From NCBI GenBank assembly GCA_050014095.1, contig JBEKDZ010000005.1:124001-188000 (forward strand): a stretch of DNA of 64,000 bases, in the 5' to 3' direction. Both the position numbers and the translations under genes were made by a program. The stretch comes from RBG-13-51-18 sp050014095 (lineage in GTDB: Bacteria; Chloroflexota; Dehalococcoidia; Dehalococcoidales; RBG-16-60-22). Position 1 is the stretch's first letter; each line of letters starts with the position of its first letter. Shown piece after piece: positions 25,751 through 34,412 of this stretch. Below the pieces are notes generated by a model. That model did not search any database and had not been told where the DNA came from. It saw only the letters and a list, made by a program, of their open reading frames with translations.

Positions 25751-27709
25751 ATGGGTAAGGTCTTAATGCTCTCGGATATACCGCTTTTATCAAAGAGAGA
25801 GGAAAAAGACTTAGCCAAGGCTGGTCTGCAGTTAACAACGCTGAACAGGTATTCCTTATATAACGAACATTTAATAAAAACCGGTAAGCTGGATTATGAT
25901 GTTATCGTTATTGATGATACCCTGCGTGGCGTTAACCTTTATGAAACCTGCTACCAGCTACGTTGCTCCTCAAAAGCAACGATTATTCTTCTCGGTAGCA
26001 TGCCTCCCAACGAAATGTGGGACAGGTGTAAAGAAATCGGCTTTGATCACTATTATAAAAAACCCATGCACCCTCGTGAGCTTGCCGACCAGATTCAGAG
26101 CGCCGTGGATCAAGCCGAATCTAAGGCAAACTCCGTATTCCCGGAACCTGGCCCCGCCGGGTTGACTGGGGCGGCAGCCGATATGGAGATTGATGTCGTC
26201 AAGAAAAGCTGGGCGAAAACAATGCCGGTCAGCGAAAAGACCGATAATATCGCCCGTCAAGCCAGCCCTGAATTGCCAGTGGCAATGGATAATACCCCTA
26301 ACATATGGCATGACACTAAAGTCGCCAACTTGATGAGCAGTCTCTTAAAAGGGAAAATCAAACAGCTGTCTCCGGAAGTCAATTTAGGCCTCGGCGATGG
26401 CTTTTCATATCATGAAGCGGAAAATATCATGGGAACTACGAGCAAAGAAACCGCCCTGATTTTGGAATCACTGGCTAAACAAGGGTTTTTAATCAAGCGG
26501 GATTTCGAAAAAATCCTCGTCAGTCCCAATGGTTCGGTTCAATTGCTACCCGTGGAAAGATGCCCCGCCTGTGACTCCTCGGAGCTGACCAGAGGGCAGC
26601 TAATTGAGCACTTTGCCTGCGGGCATATCGGGCTTGAAGAAGAGTTCATGCATGGATTGAACCAGGTCTGCCCTAAATGCCGTCGGGAGCTTAAGCTTAT
26701 CGGCACTGACTATCGGAAACCGGGGATACGCTATGTTTGCAGCAGCTGTCATGGGATATTCCCCTCACCGGTGGTTAAAAGCCGCGACTTGAAAACGGGT
26801 GATATGTATCGCCTTGAAGACCTGCACTATGTCTTGCTCTATTCGTATTCCCTGAACGAGGCGTGCCGGAAGCAGCTGGAGTTCGAACTGGAACCGAAAA
26901 AGCAGCTCATCGATTACATGATTCATTTGGGCTATGATGTTCAGGAATCAGTTCAGGTTCAAGGTCGCTCCGGTGCCAATCATAAAATTGATATCCTGGC
27001 CAGCATGGATGACCTTATAACCAGGCATACCGTCGCCATCGGGATACTGGCAGCGTCCCAAGAAGATGCCGAAGTATCTATCGACCCGCTTTTTAACTTC
27101 GATAGCAAGATATACGATGCCGGCATCGATAGCAAGATGGTTATCGCTGTTCCTAGATTCACTCCGGAAGCTATGAAATTCGCTGAAAGGCAGGGTATCA
27201 GGGTATACAATCTGGAAGAACTAAGAGCTTTATTATCTCAAAAAGACCTGTTGACGCAAAATACTACCATTAGTAATGAACGGCTTTTAGAATCAGCCGT
27301 TAAGCTGGATATCACCAAGATAGGTCCCAAGGCTTGGCTAAGGTGGCTGCTCGAGGGGCGGGGCTATCATGTTGAGGAAAAGCTTAAGGTGGCAGGCCGC
27401 TCCGGCACAGAGCATTTTCTCGACCTTTACGCGCAGAAAGATGACGGCATCATCAACCATAAGCTCGCTGCTTGTGTCATCACGGATGCAGATGTCTTTA
27501 ACAGTGATGTTAATGAAGTAATGCAGTTCGATACGGCAGTATATGACGCCGGTATCCGTGATAAAATCCTCTTCAGCGTTCCTACGATAAGCAAGGAAGC
27601 CAGGCAGTTTGCCGAATACCAGCGTATTAAGGTTATCGAGGCTAAAGACCTTATTGGTTGCTCCAGCCAGACTGATATTGTTGCCCGTGATGTAACCGTA
27701 TTAAATTAA
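25751..27709 (+). CDS. Receiver-like / TackOD1 zinc-domain / tandem degenerate nuclease-fold protein
   Basis: 652 residues, cytoplasmic. Residues 1-120 look like a response-regulator receiver: DYDVIVIDDTLRG has the acceptor Asp near 55, and KKP at 103-105 supplies the conserved Lys. A linker and winged-helix-like region (about 195-260) follow. Residues 271-335 are a zinc domain (CPACDSSEL, HFACGH, CPKCRREL, GTDYRKPG, CSSCHG) matching TackOD1. Two related units (about 385-480 and 530-625) carry GYDVQESVQVQGRSG.HKIDIL and GYHVEEKLKVAGRSG..FLDLY, like restriction-endonuclease folds, but the E-x-K half of the active site is missing. The start is ATG with GGAAGG upstream. The glycosyltransferase gene follows 28 bp later, so joint control is likely. 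The domain calls are by eye. Confidence 0.72.
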   Translation: MGKVLMLSDIPLLSKREEKDLAKAGLQLTTLNRYSLYNEHLIKTGKLDYDVIVIDDTLRGVNLYETCYQLRCSSKATIILLGSMPPNEMWDRCKEIGFDHYYKKPMHPRELADQIQSAVDQAESKANSVFPEPGPAGLTGAAADMEIDVVKKSWAKTMPVSEKTDNIARQASPELPVAMDNTPNIWHDTKVANLMSSLLKGKIKQLSPEVNLGLGDGFSYHEAENIMGTTSKETALILESLAKQGFLIKRDFEKILVSPNGSVQLLPVERCPACDSSELTRGQLIEHFACGHIGLEEEFMHGLNQVCPKCRRELKLIGTDYRKPGIRYVCSSCHGIFPSPVVKSRDLKTGDMYRLEDLHYVLLYSYSLNEACRKQLEFELEPKKQLIDYMIHLGYDVQESVQVQGRSGANHKIDILASMDDLITRHTVAIGILAASQEDAEVSIDPLFNFDSKIYDAGIDSKMVIAVPRFTPEAMKFAERQGIRVYNLEELRALLSQKDLLTQNTTISNERLLESAVKLDITKIGPKAWLRWLLEGRGYHVEEKLKVAGRSGTEHFLDLYAQKDDGIINHKLAACVITDADVFNSDVNEVMQFDTAVYDAGIRDKILFSVPTISKEARQFAEYQRIKVIEAKDLIGCSSQTDIVARDVTVLN

Positions 27710-27737
27710 TCAACAATCAATAGACTGATGAGGTAAA

Positions 27738-29204
27738 ATGGTTAAAAGCTCCATCATCGCTGTTATTATACTGTGCTTGCTGGTCTCTTTCGTTATCATC
27801 ATGCCCTCCCAGCAGTCATATCTCTCATTTGGTCTTGGTACCGCTATAGCTTTAGTCATCCTCGTGAATTTTATTGCCTCCGCCTCGACCAGGAAAAAGC
27901 ATATTGAGCGTGCTGCGTTCTGGGTGCCGGCATTAAGTCTATCGAGTTTTTTCATCCTCCTCCCTATCGTCTTTGCCGCGGCTTTGCAGTTCTGGGGAGT
28001 TTTTTCTGTAGCTACCTGGGTTTTACTCATCAGTCTTACCCTGACGATGTATTACAATTTCCTCAACGTACCCTTAGCTATTTACCAGAAACAGCGCGAG
28101 CTCAAGCAGCTGGAGTCTCCAGGGTATTTTCCGTCGCTGACTATCCTTATCCCAGCCTACAACGAGGAAAAGGTTTTAGGCCGTACTATTGAGACTGTCC
28201 TCGAGGCGTCGTATCCCGATAAAGAGGTAATCGTGATTGATGATGGCTCTAAGGACCAGACTTACCGCATAGCCATGGACTATAGCAATCGAGGCGTGAA
28301 GGTGATTCACCGCCCTAACGGCGGTAAAGCTACAGCTCTGAATCATGGATTGCTCTTCGCTAAAGGCGAAATTATCACCGTCGTCGATGCTGATAGCCAG
28401 ATTAGCAAAAACACCCTGATAGAGCTGGTTAAACCCTTCCGCAATCCAGAGGTGGCGGCCATCGCCGGCAATATCAAGGTACTTAACCGCCGTAATATAC
28501 TGACCAAGTGCCAGGCTCTGGAATATATCGCCAGCATTAATATATACCGCCGGGCGCTGGATGTATTCGGTAGTGTCACCGTGGTCCCCGGTGCCCTGGG
28601 CGCTTATCGCCGCGAGGTAATGCAAAGCGGCGGCTTCTACGACCCGGATACGCTGGTCGAAGATTTTGATGTCACTGTAAAAGCCCTCAAAACAGGCCTA
28701 ATCGTCCAGGCAAGCACTTCGGCTGTCTCTTATACCGAAGCTCCCCACACCTTAAAAGACTTTTTTAAGCAAAGACTAAGGTGGTATCGCGGCAATTTCC
28801 AGGCTATGTGGAAGCACCGTGACGCCATCTTTAATCCCAGATTCGGCTTTTTACAGAGACTATCTTTCCCGCACATGGTTATATCCATGGTTTTTTTACC
28901 AATTGCCGGTTTGGTTAATATTGTCTCATCTGTCCAGATGGTCCTGAATGGCGATGGCTTTATACTTGTGCCAGCCTTCGGCTTCTTCTGCTTTCTCCAG
29001 CTGCTGCTGTGTATCATGGCTATTCAGCTGGATGGAGAAGATAAAAAGCTGGCGCTATATGCGCCGTTTCTAATCCTGGGATACAAGCAGATATGTGATT
29101 TTATCATGATTAAGAGTTTGATTGATGTCCTCGTTCGCGGCAGGAAGCTTAAGTGGACCAGCGCTCAGAGAGTTGGGGCGGCAACAAGAGGACAGGTTTT
29201 ATAA
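27738..29204 (+). CDS. Processive membrane glycosyltransferase, GT2 family
   Basis: 488 residues. Three or so N-terminal helices, a cytoplasmic GT-A domain (about 130-340) and C-terminal helices: the layout of BcsA, PgaC and hyaluronan synthases. Motifs: LIPAYNEEKVLGRTI, VIDDGSKDQ, VVDADSQI (DxD), LVEDFDVTVKA (catalytic Asp, ED) and QRLRWYRGN (the QxxRW of processive enzymes). It should polymerise and export a beta-linked polysaccharide from a UDP-sugar. The sugar is unknown. It is co-directional with, and 28 bp after, the receiver/TackOD1 gene, and ends at a strong terminator. Confidence 0.9.
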   Translation: MVKSSIIAVIILCLLVSFVIIMPSQQSYLSFGLGTAIALVILVNFIASASTRKKHIERAAFWVPALSLSSFFILLPIVFAAALQFWGVFSVATWVLLISLTLTMYYNFLNVPLAIYQKQRELKQLESPGYFPSLTILIPAYNEEKVLGRTIETVLEASYPDKEVIVIDDGSKDQTYRIAMDYSNRGVKVIHRPNGGKATALNHGLLFAKGEIITVVDADSQISKNTLIELVKPFRNPEVAAIAGNIKVLNRRNILTKCQALEYIASINIYRRALDVFGSVTVVPGALGAYRREVMQSGGFYDPDTLVEDFDVTVKALKTGLIVQASTSAVSYTEAPHTLKDFFKQRLRWYRGNFQAMWKHRDAIFNPRFGFLQRLSFPHMVISMVFLPIAGLVNIVSSVQMVLNGDGFILVPAFGFFCFLQLLLCIMAIQLDGEDKKLALYAPFLILGYKQICDFIMIKSLIDVLVRGRKLKWTSAQRVGAATRGQVL

Positions 29205-29245
29205 CATTTACTACGCTAAGAGAATATCTATCTACTTAAACTGAT

Positions 29246-29278
29246 GGGGGCTCCATAATAGAGCCCCCGTTTTGTTTA
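29246..29278 (+). terminator. Rho-independent terminator after the glycosyltransferase gene
   Basis: GGGGGCTC and GAGCCCCC pair perfectly over a 7-nt loop and are followed by GTTTTGTTT. Confidence 0.9.
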
Positions 29279-29312
29279 CTATCGTTTTACTTCTCGTGTA
29301 TTTCCGCGAGCT

Positions 29313-30908
29313 TTAGCGGCTATTGAGGATTTTCATCGCTTCATCGCGGTAAGCGTTCATCAGGTAAGGAATACCGGTTACTTTGGCGCATTCCTCGGTC
29401 AAAGACATCAATTCTTGGCGGCTAATGACCGGTAGGCTGAAGCATCTGGCGCCCGCCATGAGCTGCTGGAGTCCCACCCTTATCTTTTCGGCGTAGCTGT
29501 AGACGCCTAGGGCACCGAGGGGGAGGTTCTGCATTTCTTTGGCGCCAACCATATTTTTAACCTCTTCATAACAGACGAATATCTCTTCCGGCGTGGTGCC
29601 GAACTGGCTGACGGTATTGGGTAATTTTCCCTCTTTAATCCACAGGCCGATGTTCTTGCCGACCATACCCGGAATCATTAATGCCCGGCCCATACAGACC
29701 GCTTTTACGAAGGGTGCACCGAGCGCCAGCGCTTTAAATACACCGTCTTCACTGCTAAAGCCGCCGGCGAAAGCGATATCGGGCACCCGTTCGCCTTTAT
29801 CGGCTAGCCGCTGGCAGAACTCGTAGGCGGCAGAATGGAGATAAAGGCTGGGCATACCCCATTCTTCCATCATACGCCAGGGGCTCATGCCTGTGCCACC
29901 ACCGGAGCCATCGATGGTAAGCAGGTCGATTTTGGCTTTAGAACCCCATTTAATCGCCATCGCCAGCTCGCGTAGACCATAGGAGCCGGTTTTAAGAGTG
30001 ATGCGTTTGAAGCCCAGTCCGCGGAGTCTTTTTACTTCCGCATAAAACCCGTCTTCATCGATAAAACCGAGACGGCTATGGCGTTCGAACTCTTTCAAAG
30101 AGCCGTCCTTGAAAGCCGCCTGGCTTAACGGATTTGAGGGGTCAGGGGTGACGATATAGCCGCGTTTCTGGAGCTCAAGGGCGCGTTCCAGGCTACCGAC
30201 CTTTATTTCACCACCGATACACTTGGCGCCCTGCCCCCACTTAAGCTCGATAGTGTCCAGTCCATGCTTTTTGCTTACGTATTCGGCGACGCCCAAGCGG
30301 GTATCTTCAACGTTCATTTGCACTAGAATTTCGCCGTAGTCTTTTTGATAGCGTTTGTAGATTTCGATACGGCGGTCCATATCCGGCGCCGATGTAATCT
30401 TGCCGTTTTTATCCAGCTGCAGCTGCGGGTCAATACCGCAGACATTTTCACCGCAGACGAGGGTAACGCCGCTTAAGGCCGCGCCGACGGCGAAATGATC
30501 CCAGTTCTTGCGGGCTATTTCCGTCGAGCCCAGCGCGCCGGTGAAAATAGGCATTCTCATTTTAACTTTCTTGTCCCAGCCATATGCTGTTTCGGTGTTA
30601 ACCGAGGGGAATGTGGCGGTATCCGGGTCGCCTTTAACGCCTTTGGGTAATCCATTGGCGCCGAGGGCATATCCCTGGATATTGAGGTGCGAGTAATCGA
30701 TAGGGTAGTCCTTATCGGCGCCGGCGGTAATTTCCCCGAATGGACCGGGGTAAATCAGCTCACGACTGCGAAAAGTGGCTTTGAACACCTCGCAGTTGCC
30801 GGTGCAACCATCGATACAGCGGGAGCAAATTCCGCTCGACGGCGCGACGTTCCGCGAACGGTTGGCTGTCCTGGTCGCATCATCAGAGTTGGGTCTTTGT
30901 AGGTTCAT
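29313..30908 (-). CDS. FMN-binding glutamate synthase-family protein
   Basis: 531 residues corresponding to the FMN/synthase domain of glutamate synthase as a separate protein, the archaeal-type arrangement. Near the start is a Cys cluster (CSRCIDGCTGNC, about 28-39) that may hold Fe-S. The barrel has IELKWGQGAKCIGG, ITLKTGSYG, LLTIDGSGGGTGMSP and FAGGFSSEDGV, the FMN-phosphate region. There is no glutaminase domain, so ammonia must come from elsewhere or the protein has another role. ATG 30908 follows GGAAAGGAAAG. The nitrogen repressor NrpR is encoded immediately upstream on the same strand (137-bp gap), supporting a nitrogen-assimilation function. Confidence 0.88.
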   Translation of the reverse strand: MNLQRPNSDDATRTANRSRNVAPSSGICSRCIDGCTGNCEVFKATFRSRELIYPGPFGEITAGADKDYPIDYSHLNIQGYALGANGLPKGVKGDPDTATFPSVNTETAYGWDKKVKMRMPIFTGALGSTEIARKNWDHFAVGAALSGVTLVCGENVCGIDPQLQLDKNGKITSAPDMDRRIEIYKRYQKDYGEILVQMNVEDTRLGVAEYVSKKHGLDTIELKWGQGAKCIGGEIKVGSLERALELQKRGYIVTPDPSNPLSQAAFKDGSLKEFERHSRLGFIDEDGFYAEVKRLRGLGFKRITLKTGSYGLRELAMAIKWGSKAKIDLLTIDGSGGGTGMSPWRMMEEWGMPSLYLHSAAYEFCQRLADKGERVPDIAFAGGFSSEDGVFKALALGAPFVKAVCMGRALMIPGMVGKNIGLWIKEGKLPNTVSQFGTTPEEIFVCYEEVKNMVGAKEMQNLPLGALGVYSYAEKIRVGLQQLMAGARCFSLPVISRQELMSLTEECAKVTGIPYLMNAYRDEAMKILNSR

Positions 30909-31045
30909 TTTTCTTTCCTTTCCCTTTTGTTTGTTGTACTATGCTGTTTCTTCCTAAGAAGCAGATAGCGTGGCGAGTCTCTAAATCGGCGATGCCTCCT
31001 CTCTCCTCTCTTTATTATCGAGGCAGGGTATAATTTTTATTGTTT

Positions 31046-32044
31046 TCATACAATCTCATCTATCCTTACCAGTTTTTCGTATTCCATCAGCGAGCTCATT
31101 GCGTAGTTTTCGCTCTCGATACCTGCTTCGTAGGCGGCTGCCACCGGATTTAATCCCCCGAGGAGAATCACCCCCACCCGGTTTAGATCGATCGCTACCT
31201 CGCAAACCGGCTCGCTGACGTTGCCCAGCAGCAGTAGCCCATTGATGCCAACATCTTTGAGCTTGGCGACCACTTCCTCAGCGGTAGGCCGGCAGACGGC
31301 CGGTATTTCGCGGAAGTTCGCCAGAATATCGCCGTTGCCTTTTTCCGCCGCTTGCGTCACGGAGGTCATATTGGCCCGGATAAATATCTCCGATGGGTCC
31401 AGCGAGCTGCCGGCATAGTTAATCAGTTCCGTAAAGCGGAGAGGGTGACGGTTTTGTATTTGTAGTATCCCCCCGAACTTGGAATCCACCGGTACACCGG
31501 CTTTAAGCAGGGCGCCGTTCACCACGATACTACAGACTGTAGCCAGCGCTACCTTGCCTTCCGGCACGATGATATCGCCGACGATATTTCCTCCATGGAC
31601 GATAGCAACCAGGTCACTGACGCATAGTCCTGCCTTAAAGATACCCCTCATTATTTTCAGAGCTTTAGAGAAATTTTTCTCGGTAAACATAGAAATATTA
31701 ATTGGTATCAGACCGGTGCGGGTTTTAAAATCGAAATTAGTGCGGAAGGCAAGGGATTCTATCCTGGCGAAAGCAAACCCCACCTTATCCCTAACGAGAG
31801 CTTTCTTGAGCTCCGTCTGACCAAGCTCGGTGATTATCCTGCCGTCCCGCCTGCCTACCAGTTTGGTCAGACCTCTTTCATCGGTCAATTTAAGGTGATA
31901 CCTTACCGCGCGCTCCGTTAGCTCAATACCGAAGTCTTTCAGGTATCTGGCGATCACGCGCGCCCCTTGCGCTTGCTGTAAGGAAGCCAATATTTTTAAT
32001 ATGGATAATACTTTTCGTTCGATAGCTGGTGAATCAGTACTCAT
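31046..32044 (-). CDS. nrpR: NrpR-type global nitrogen repressor
   Basis: 332 residues: an N-terminal winged helix (about 8-70; VLSILKILASLQQAQGARVIA, ELTERAVRYHLK) and one NrpR/DUF128 regulatory domain (about 85-325) with MRGIFKAGLCVSDL and GLLLLGNVSEPVCEVAIDLNRVG, split over two segments. In methanogens NrpR represses nitrogen genes and releases DNA when 2-oxoglutarate rises. Some bacteria carry single-domain forms. It lies upstream of the glutamate-synthase-type gene. A symmetric element just before its own start (32059-32074) suggests autoregulation. Confidence 0.9.
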   Translation of the reverse strand: MSTDSPAIERKVLSILKILASLQQAQGARVIARYLKDFGIELTERAVRYHLKLTDERGLTKLVGRRDGRIITELGQTELKKALVRDKVGFAFARIESLAFRTNFDFKTRTGLIPINISMFTEKNFSKALKIMRGIFKAGLCVSDLVAIVHGGNIVGDIIVPEGKVALATVCSIVVNGALLKAGVPVDSKFGGILQIQNRHPLRFTELINYAGSSLDPSEIFIRANMTSVTQAAEKGNGDILANFREIPAVCRPTAEEVVAKLKDVGINGLLLLGNVSEPVCEVAIDLNRVGVILLGGLNPVAAAYEAGIESENYAMSSLMEYEKLVRIDEIV

Positions 32045-32057
32045 AAAAAATAGCGAT

Positions 32058-32075
32058 ACGGAAATACCTTACCGT
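32058..32075 (-). promoter_or_regulatory. Candidate NrpR operator upstream of nrpR
   Basis: An 18-bp imperfect dyad of the form ACGGnAAnnnnTTnCCGT, 14 bp before the nrpR start. Methanogen NrpR sites are described as GGAA-N6-TTCC or GGTAA-N6-TTACC; this site has the same outer GG...CC and inner AA...TT spacing. No second clear copy was found upstream of the glutamate-synthase gene. Confidence 0.45.
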
Positions 32076-32242
32076 TTCTTTAATATATCTCACTTCATCA
32101 GTTATTGTCAATAGCCGTATATTTTCCTATCTTGAGTATTATAGACGGTGTACCTCGAAATTAAATTGACATATTCTTACAAAAAGATTACACTCCATTC
32201 AAATCACGCATAATTCACCCGGTATAACTTTAGGGAGATGCT

Positions 32243-32956
32243 GTGACTGTAAACAAGGTATTAAGCAGCTGTGATGCAGCCGTCGCCGATGTTTTCGATG
32301 GTGCTACGGTTATGGTAGGCGGCTTCGGCTCTTTCGCCGGCTTGCCGGTTAACCTTATCGTCGCTCTTTCCCGGCAGGGAGCCAAAAACCTTACCGTTAT
32401 CGCCAATATGGGCGGGGTGGGTTTTGAGCTAAGCCAGCGCCTGAAACCGGGTGGCTACCCTGACCTGGGATTATTGTTCGAAAATGGCCAGGTAAAAAAA
32501 TTCATCGGTTCCGTGCCTGCCCTGGGAGGCATGCCGCCCACATCGCCCCTGGAAAGGTCGCATCGTGAGGGTAAAGTGGAAATTGAGGTTGTGCCCCAGG
32601 GCACCATGGCCGAAAGGATAAGATGCGGCGCGGGTGGATTGGGAGGCTTCTATACCAGGGTAGGCGTAGGCACCGTCGTTGAAAAAGGGAAGGAGAAAAA
32701 GGTCATTAACGGCAAAGAGTATATTCTGGAGCTGCCCTTGGTCGCCGACTTCGCTCTTATTAAGGCGCATAAGGCAGATACCATGGGAAACCTCGTCTAC
32801 CGCAAAACCGCCAGATGTTTTAATCCGGTTATGGCAACAGCCGCCAGAACGACAATCGTAGAAGTGGATAAACTAGTGCCGGTCGGGGAGCTGGACCCAG
32901 AGGTTATCGTTACGCCTCATGTCTATGTACACCGTATCGTGGAGGTGGCGGGATGA
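32243..32956 (+). CDS. CoA-transferase subunit A
   Basis: 237 residues, alpha subunit of a family I 3-oxoacid/acetate-type CoA-transferase. Shows VMVGGFGSFAGLPVNLIVAL near the start, the CoA-binding GAGGLGGFYTRVGVGT, and PLVADFALIKAHKADTMGN near 165-185. The start is GTG at 32243 with AGGGAGA upstream. Its stop overlaps the ATG of subunit B (ATGA). The complex moves CoA between acids such as acetoacetate, butyrate or acetate; the actual acid is not determined. Confidence 0.92.
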   Translation: MTVNKVLSSCDAAVADVFDGATVMVGGFGSFAGLPVNLIVALSRQGAKNLTVIANMGGVGFELSQRLKPGGYPDLGLLFENGQVKKFIGSVPALGGMPPTSPLERSHREGKVEIEVVPQGTMAERIRCGAGGLGGFYTRVGVGTVVEKGKEKKVINGKEYILELPLVADFALIKAHKADTMGNLVYRKTARCFNPVMATAARTTIVEVDKLVPVGELDPEVIVTPHVYVHRIVEVAG

Positions 32957-33615
32957 AGAGTCGCCTTGATGAGCAGACGATTACCCTGCGGGCAACGCGG
33001 GAGTTTGCCGATGGCTCGGTGGTTAATCTGGGTTATGGCATGCCCGGCCTGTGCGCTAATTTTATCCCCGAGGGAAGAACCGTTTTCTTTCAAAGCGAGA
33101 ACGGCATGTTAGGTTATGGCAGTTTAGCTAGTGATGCCGAAAAAGACTATGAAATGATTAATGCCTCGGACCAGCCGGTTACCCCGATGCCCGGCCTGTG
33201 CTTCTTCGATAGTGCGGCATCGTTCGACATGATACGGGGCGGCCATATTGATGTCGTTGTCCTGGGGGCTTACCAGGTTTCGGAAAAAGGCGACCTGGCT
33301 AACTGGGGGCGTCCGGGACGGCCGGCGACGGGCATGGGAGGGGGCATGGACCTCGCCTCTGGCGCCAAAAAGGTTATCGTTACGATGCTGCACACGACGA
33401 AAGAGGGCGAGCCGCGCATCGTTAAAGAGTGCACCTATCCTCTAACTGCCAGACAGTGCGTGAGCATCGTCATTACTGATCTGGCAGTCATCGAGGTAAC
33501 CAAGGAGGGGCTGGTTCTTAAAGAGATAGCGCCCGGCTGGACGGTTCCCGAGGTGCAAAACCTTACCGAGGCTAGACTTATACCGGCTAAGGACATCAAG
33601 GAAATAGCGCTTTAG
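32953..33615 (+). CDS. CoA-transferase subunit B
   Basis: 220 residues, beta subunit partner of the preceding gene (4-bp overlap). The catalytic Glu is in SENGMLGYG (about 42-50), the signature of family I CoA-transferases. It is followed by a glycine-rich RGGHIDVVVLGAYQVSE and NWGRPGRPATGMGGGMDLA. With subunit A it activates or recycles short organic acids. This fits the thiolase, acyl-CoA dehydrogenase and SDR genes elsewhere in the window. Confidence 0.93.
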   Translation: MKSRLDEQTITLRATREFADGSVVNLGYGMPGLCANFIPEGRTVFFQSENGMLGYGSLASDAEKDYEMINASDQPVTPMPGLCFFDSAASFDMIRGGHIDVVVLGAYQVSEKGDLANWGRPGRPATGMGGGMDLASGAKKVIVTMLHTTKEGEPRIVKECTYPLTARQCVSIVITDLAVIEVTKEGLVLKEIAPGWTVPEVQNLTEARLIPAKDIKEIAL

Positions 33616-33693
33616 ACTAATAAGTCGGTCAACATTGACAAATTAGTCACGGTGACTAAAATGATAAGAGGAATAATATAAAGGAGAGTTCTA

Positions 33694-34317
33694 ATGGATG
33701 TAACAGCTGCTATTCAGAAAAGGTGCAGTATAAGAAGGTTCAAAGCAACGCCAGTGGAAAAAGCCAAGATAGAAAAGGTGTTGGAAGCCGGCCGGCGAGC
33801 GCCGTCATGGGGAAATACCCAACCATGGCGTTTCATTGTGGTTCAGGATAAAGCTAAAATCGCCGGAATCGCTAAAGCTGGCGGCGGTCAGCCTCAAGCC
33901 GGCGGCGCTCCTGTCTTGATTGTCTGCTGCGCCACTACTGATGACTTTACAAAAAAAGGACATGGAGAAGCCCTATCGAGCCTCATACCGGTGGGAGCGA
34001 TGACCGAAGATCTAAAGAACATCGTTTTACAAAGCGACGTATTCGCGCCTTACCTGCGGGGAGATGCGTTCATGACTATCAAAGCTGGTGAGCAGCTGAT
34101 GATTGCCGTTGCCTATATGACTTTAGAAGCGGTGAACCAGGGGCTAGCCACCTGCTGGGTGGGAGCTATTACCCCCAAAGAAGCTCATCAAGCCCTGAAT
34201 CTGCCGGATAATATCTTCGTGCATTCTCTATTGCCGCTCGGCTATGCGGATGAAGACCCCAAACCCAGACCCAGAAAAGATATGAGCAAGATTGTTTTTT
34301 GGGAGAAATACGGATAA
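33694..34317 (+). CDS. Nitroreductase-family flavoprotein
   Basis: 207 residues, FMN-dependent nitroreductase fold. Landmarks: IQKRCSIRRFK at the start (FMN-phosphate contacts, the usual RRSxRxF pattern), RAPSWGNTQPWRFIV, and LATCWVGAI in the second half. It could reduce quinones, nitro compounds or halogenated aromatics; the family does not reveal the substrate. ATG at 33694 follows AAAGGAG. It lies 78 bp after the CoA-transferase pair and ends before a terminator. Confidence 0.9.
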   Translation: MDVTAAIQKRCSIRRFKATPVEKAKIEKVLEAGRRAPSWGNTQPWRFIVVQDKAKIAGIAKAGGGQPQAGGAPVLIVCCATTDDFTKKGHGEALSSLIPVGAMTEDLKNIVLQSDVFAPYLRGDAFMTIKAGEQLMIAVAYMTLEAVNQGLATCWVGAITPKEAHQALNLPDNIFVHSLLPLGYADEDPKPRPRKDMSKIVFWEKYG

Positions 34318-34352
34318 CTGGCATATCTAGCACCATCTGTGAGCTAAAAAAG

Positions 34353-34390
34353 AAAAAGCCCTTAAACAATAATCAACTTGAGGGCTTTTT
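34353..34390. terminator. Bidirectional terminator
   Basis: AAAAAGCCCT at 34353-34362 pairs with AGGGCTTTTT at 34381-34390, with additional pairs inward. The A-run and T-run serve both convergent neighbours (nitroreductase and deacetylase). Confidence 0.9.
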
Positions 34391-34412
34391 GTTTCTAAAT
34401 ATTTAGAGTCTG

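Noticed and set aside
28176..28625. A 149-codon - strand frame inside the glycosyltransferase gene
   Set aside because: It overlaps the catalytic GT-A core, which has every expected motif.
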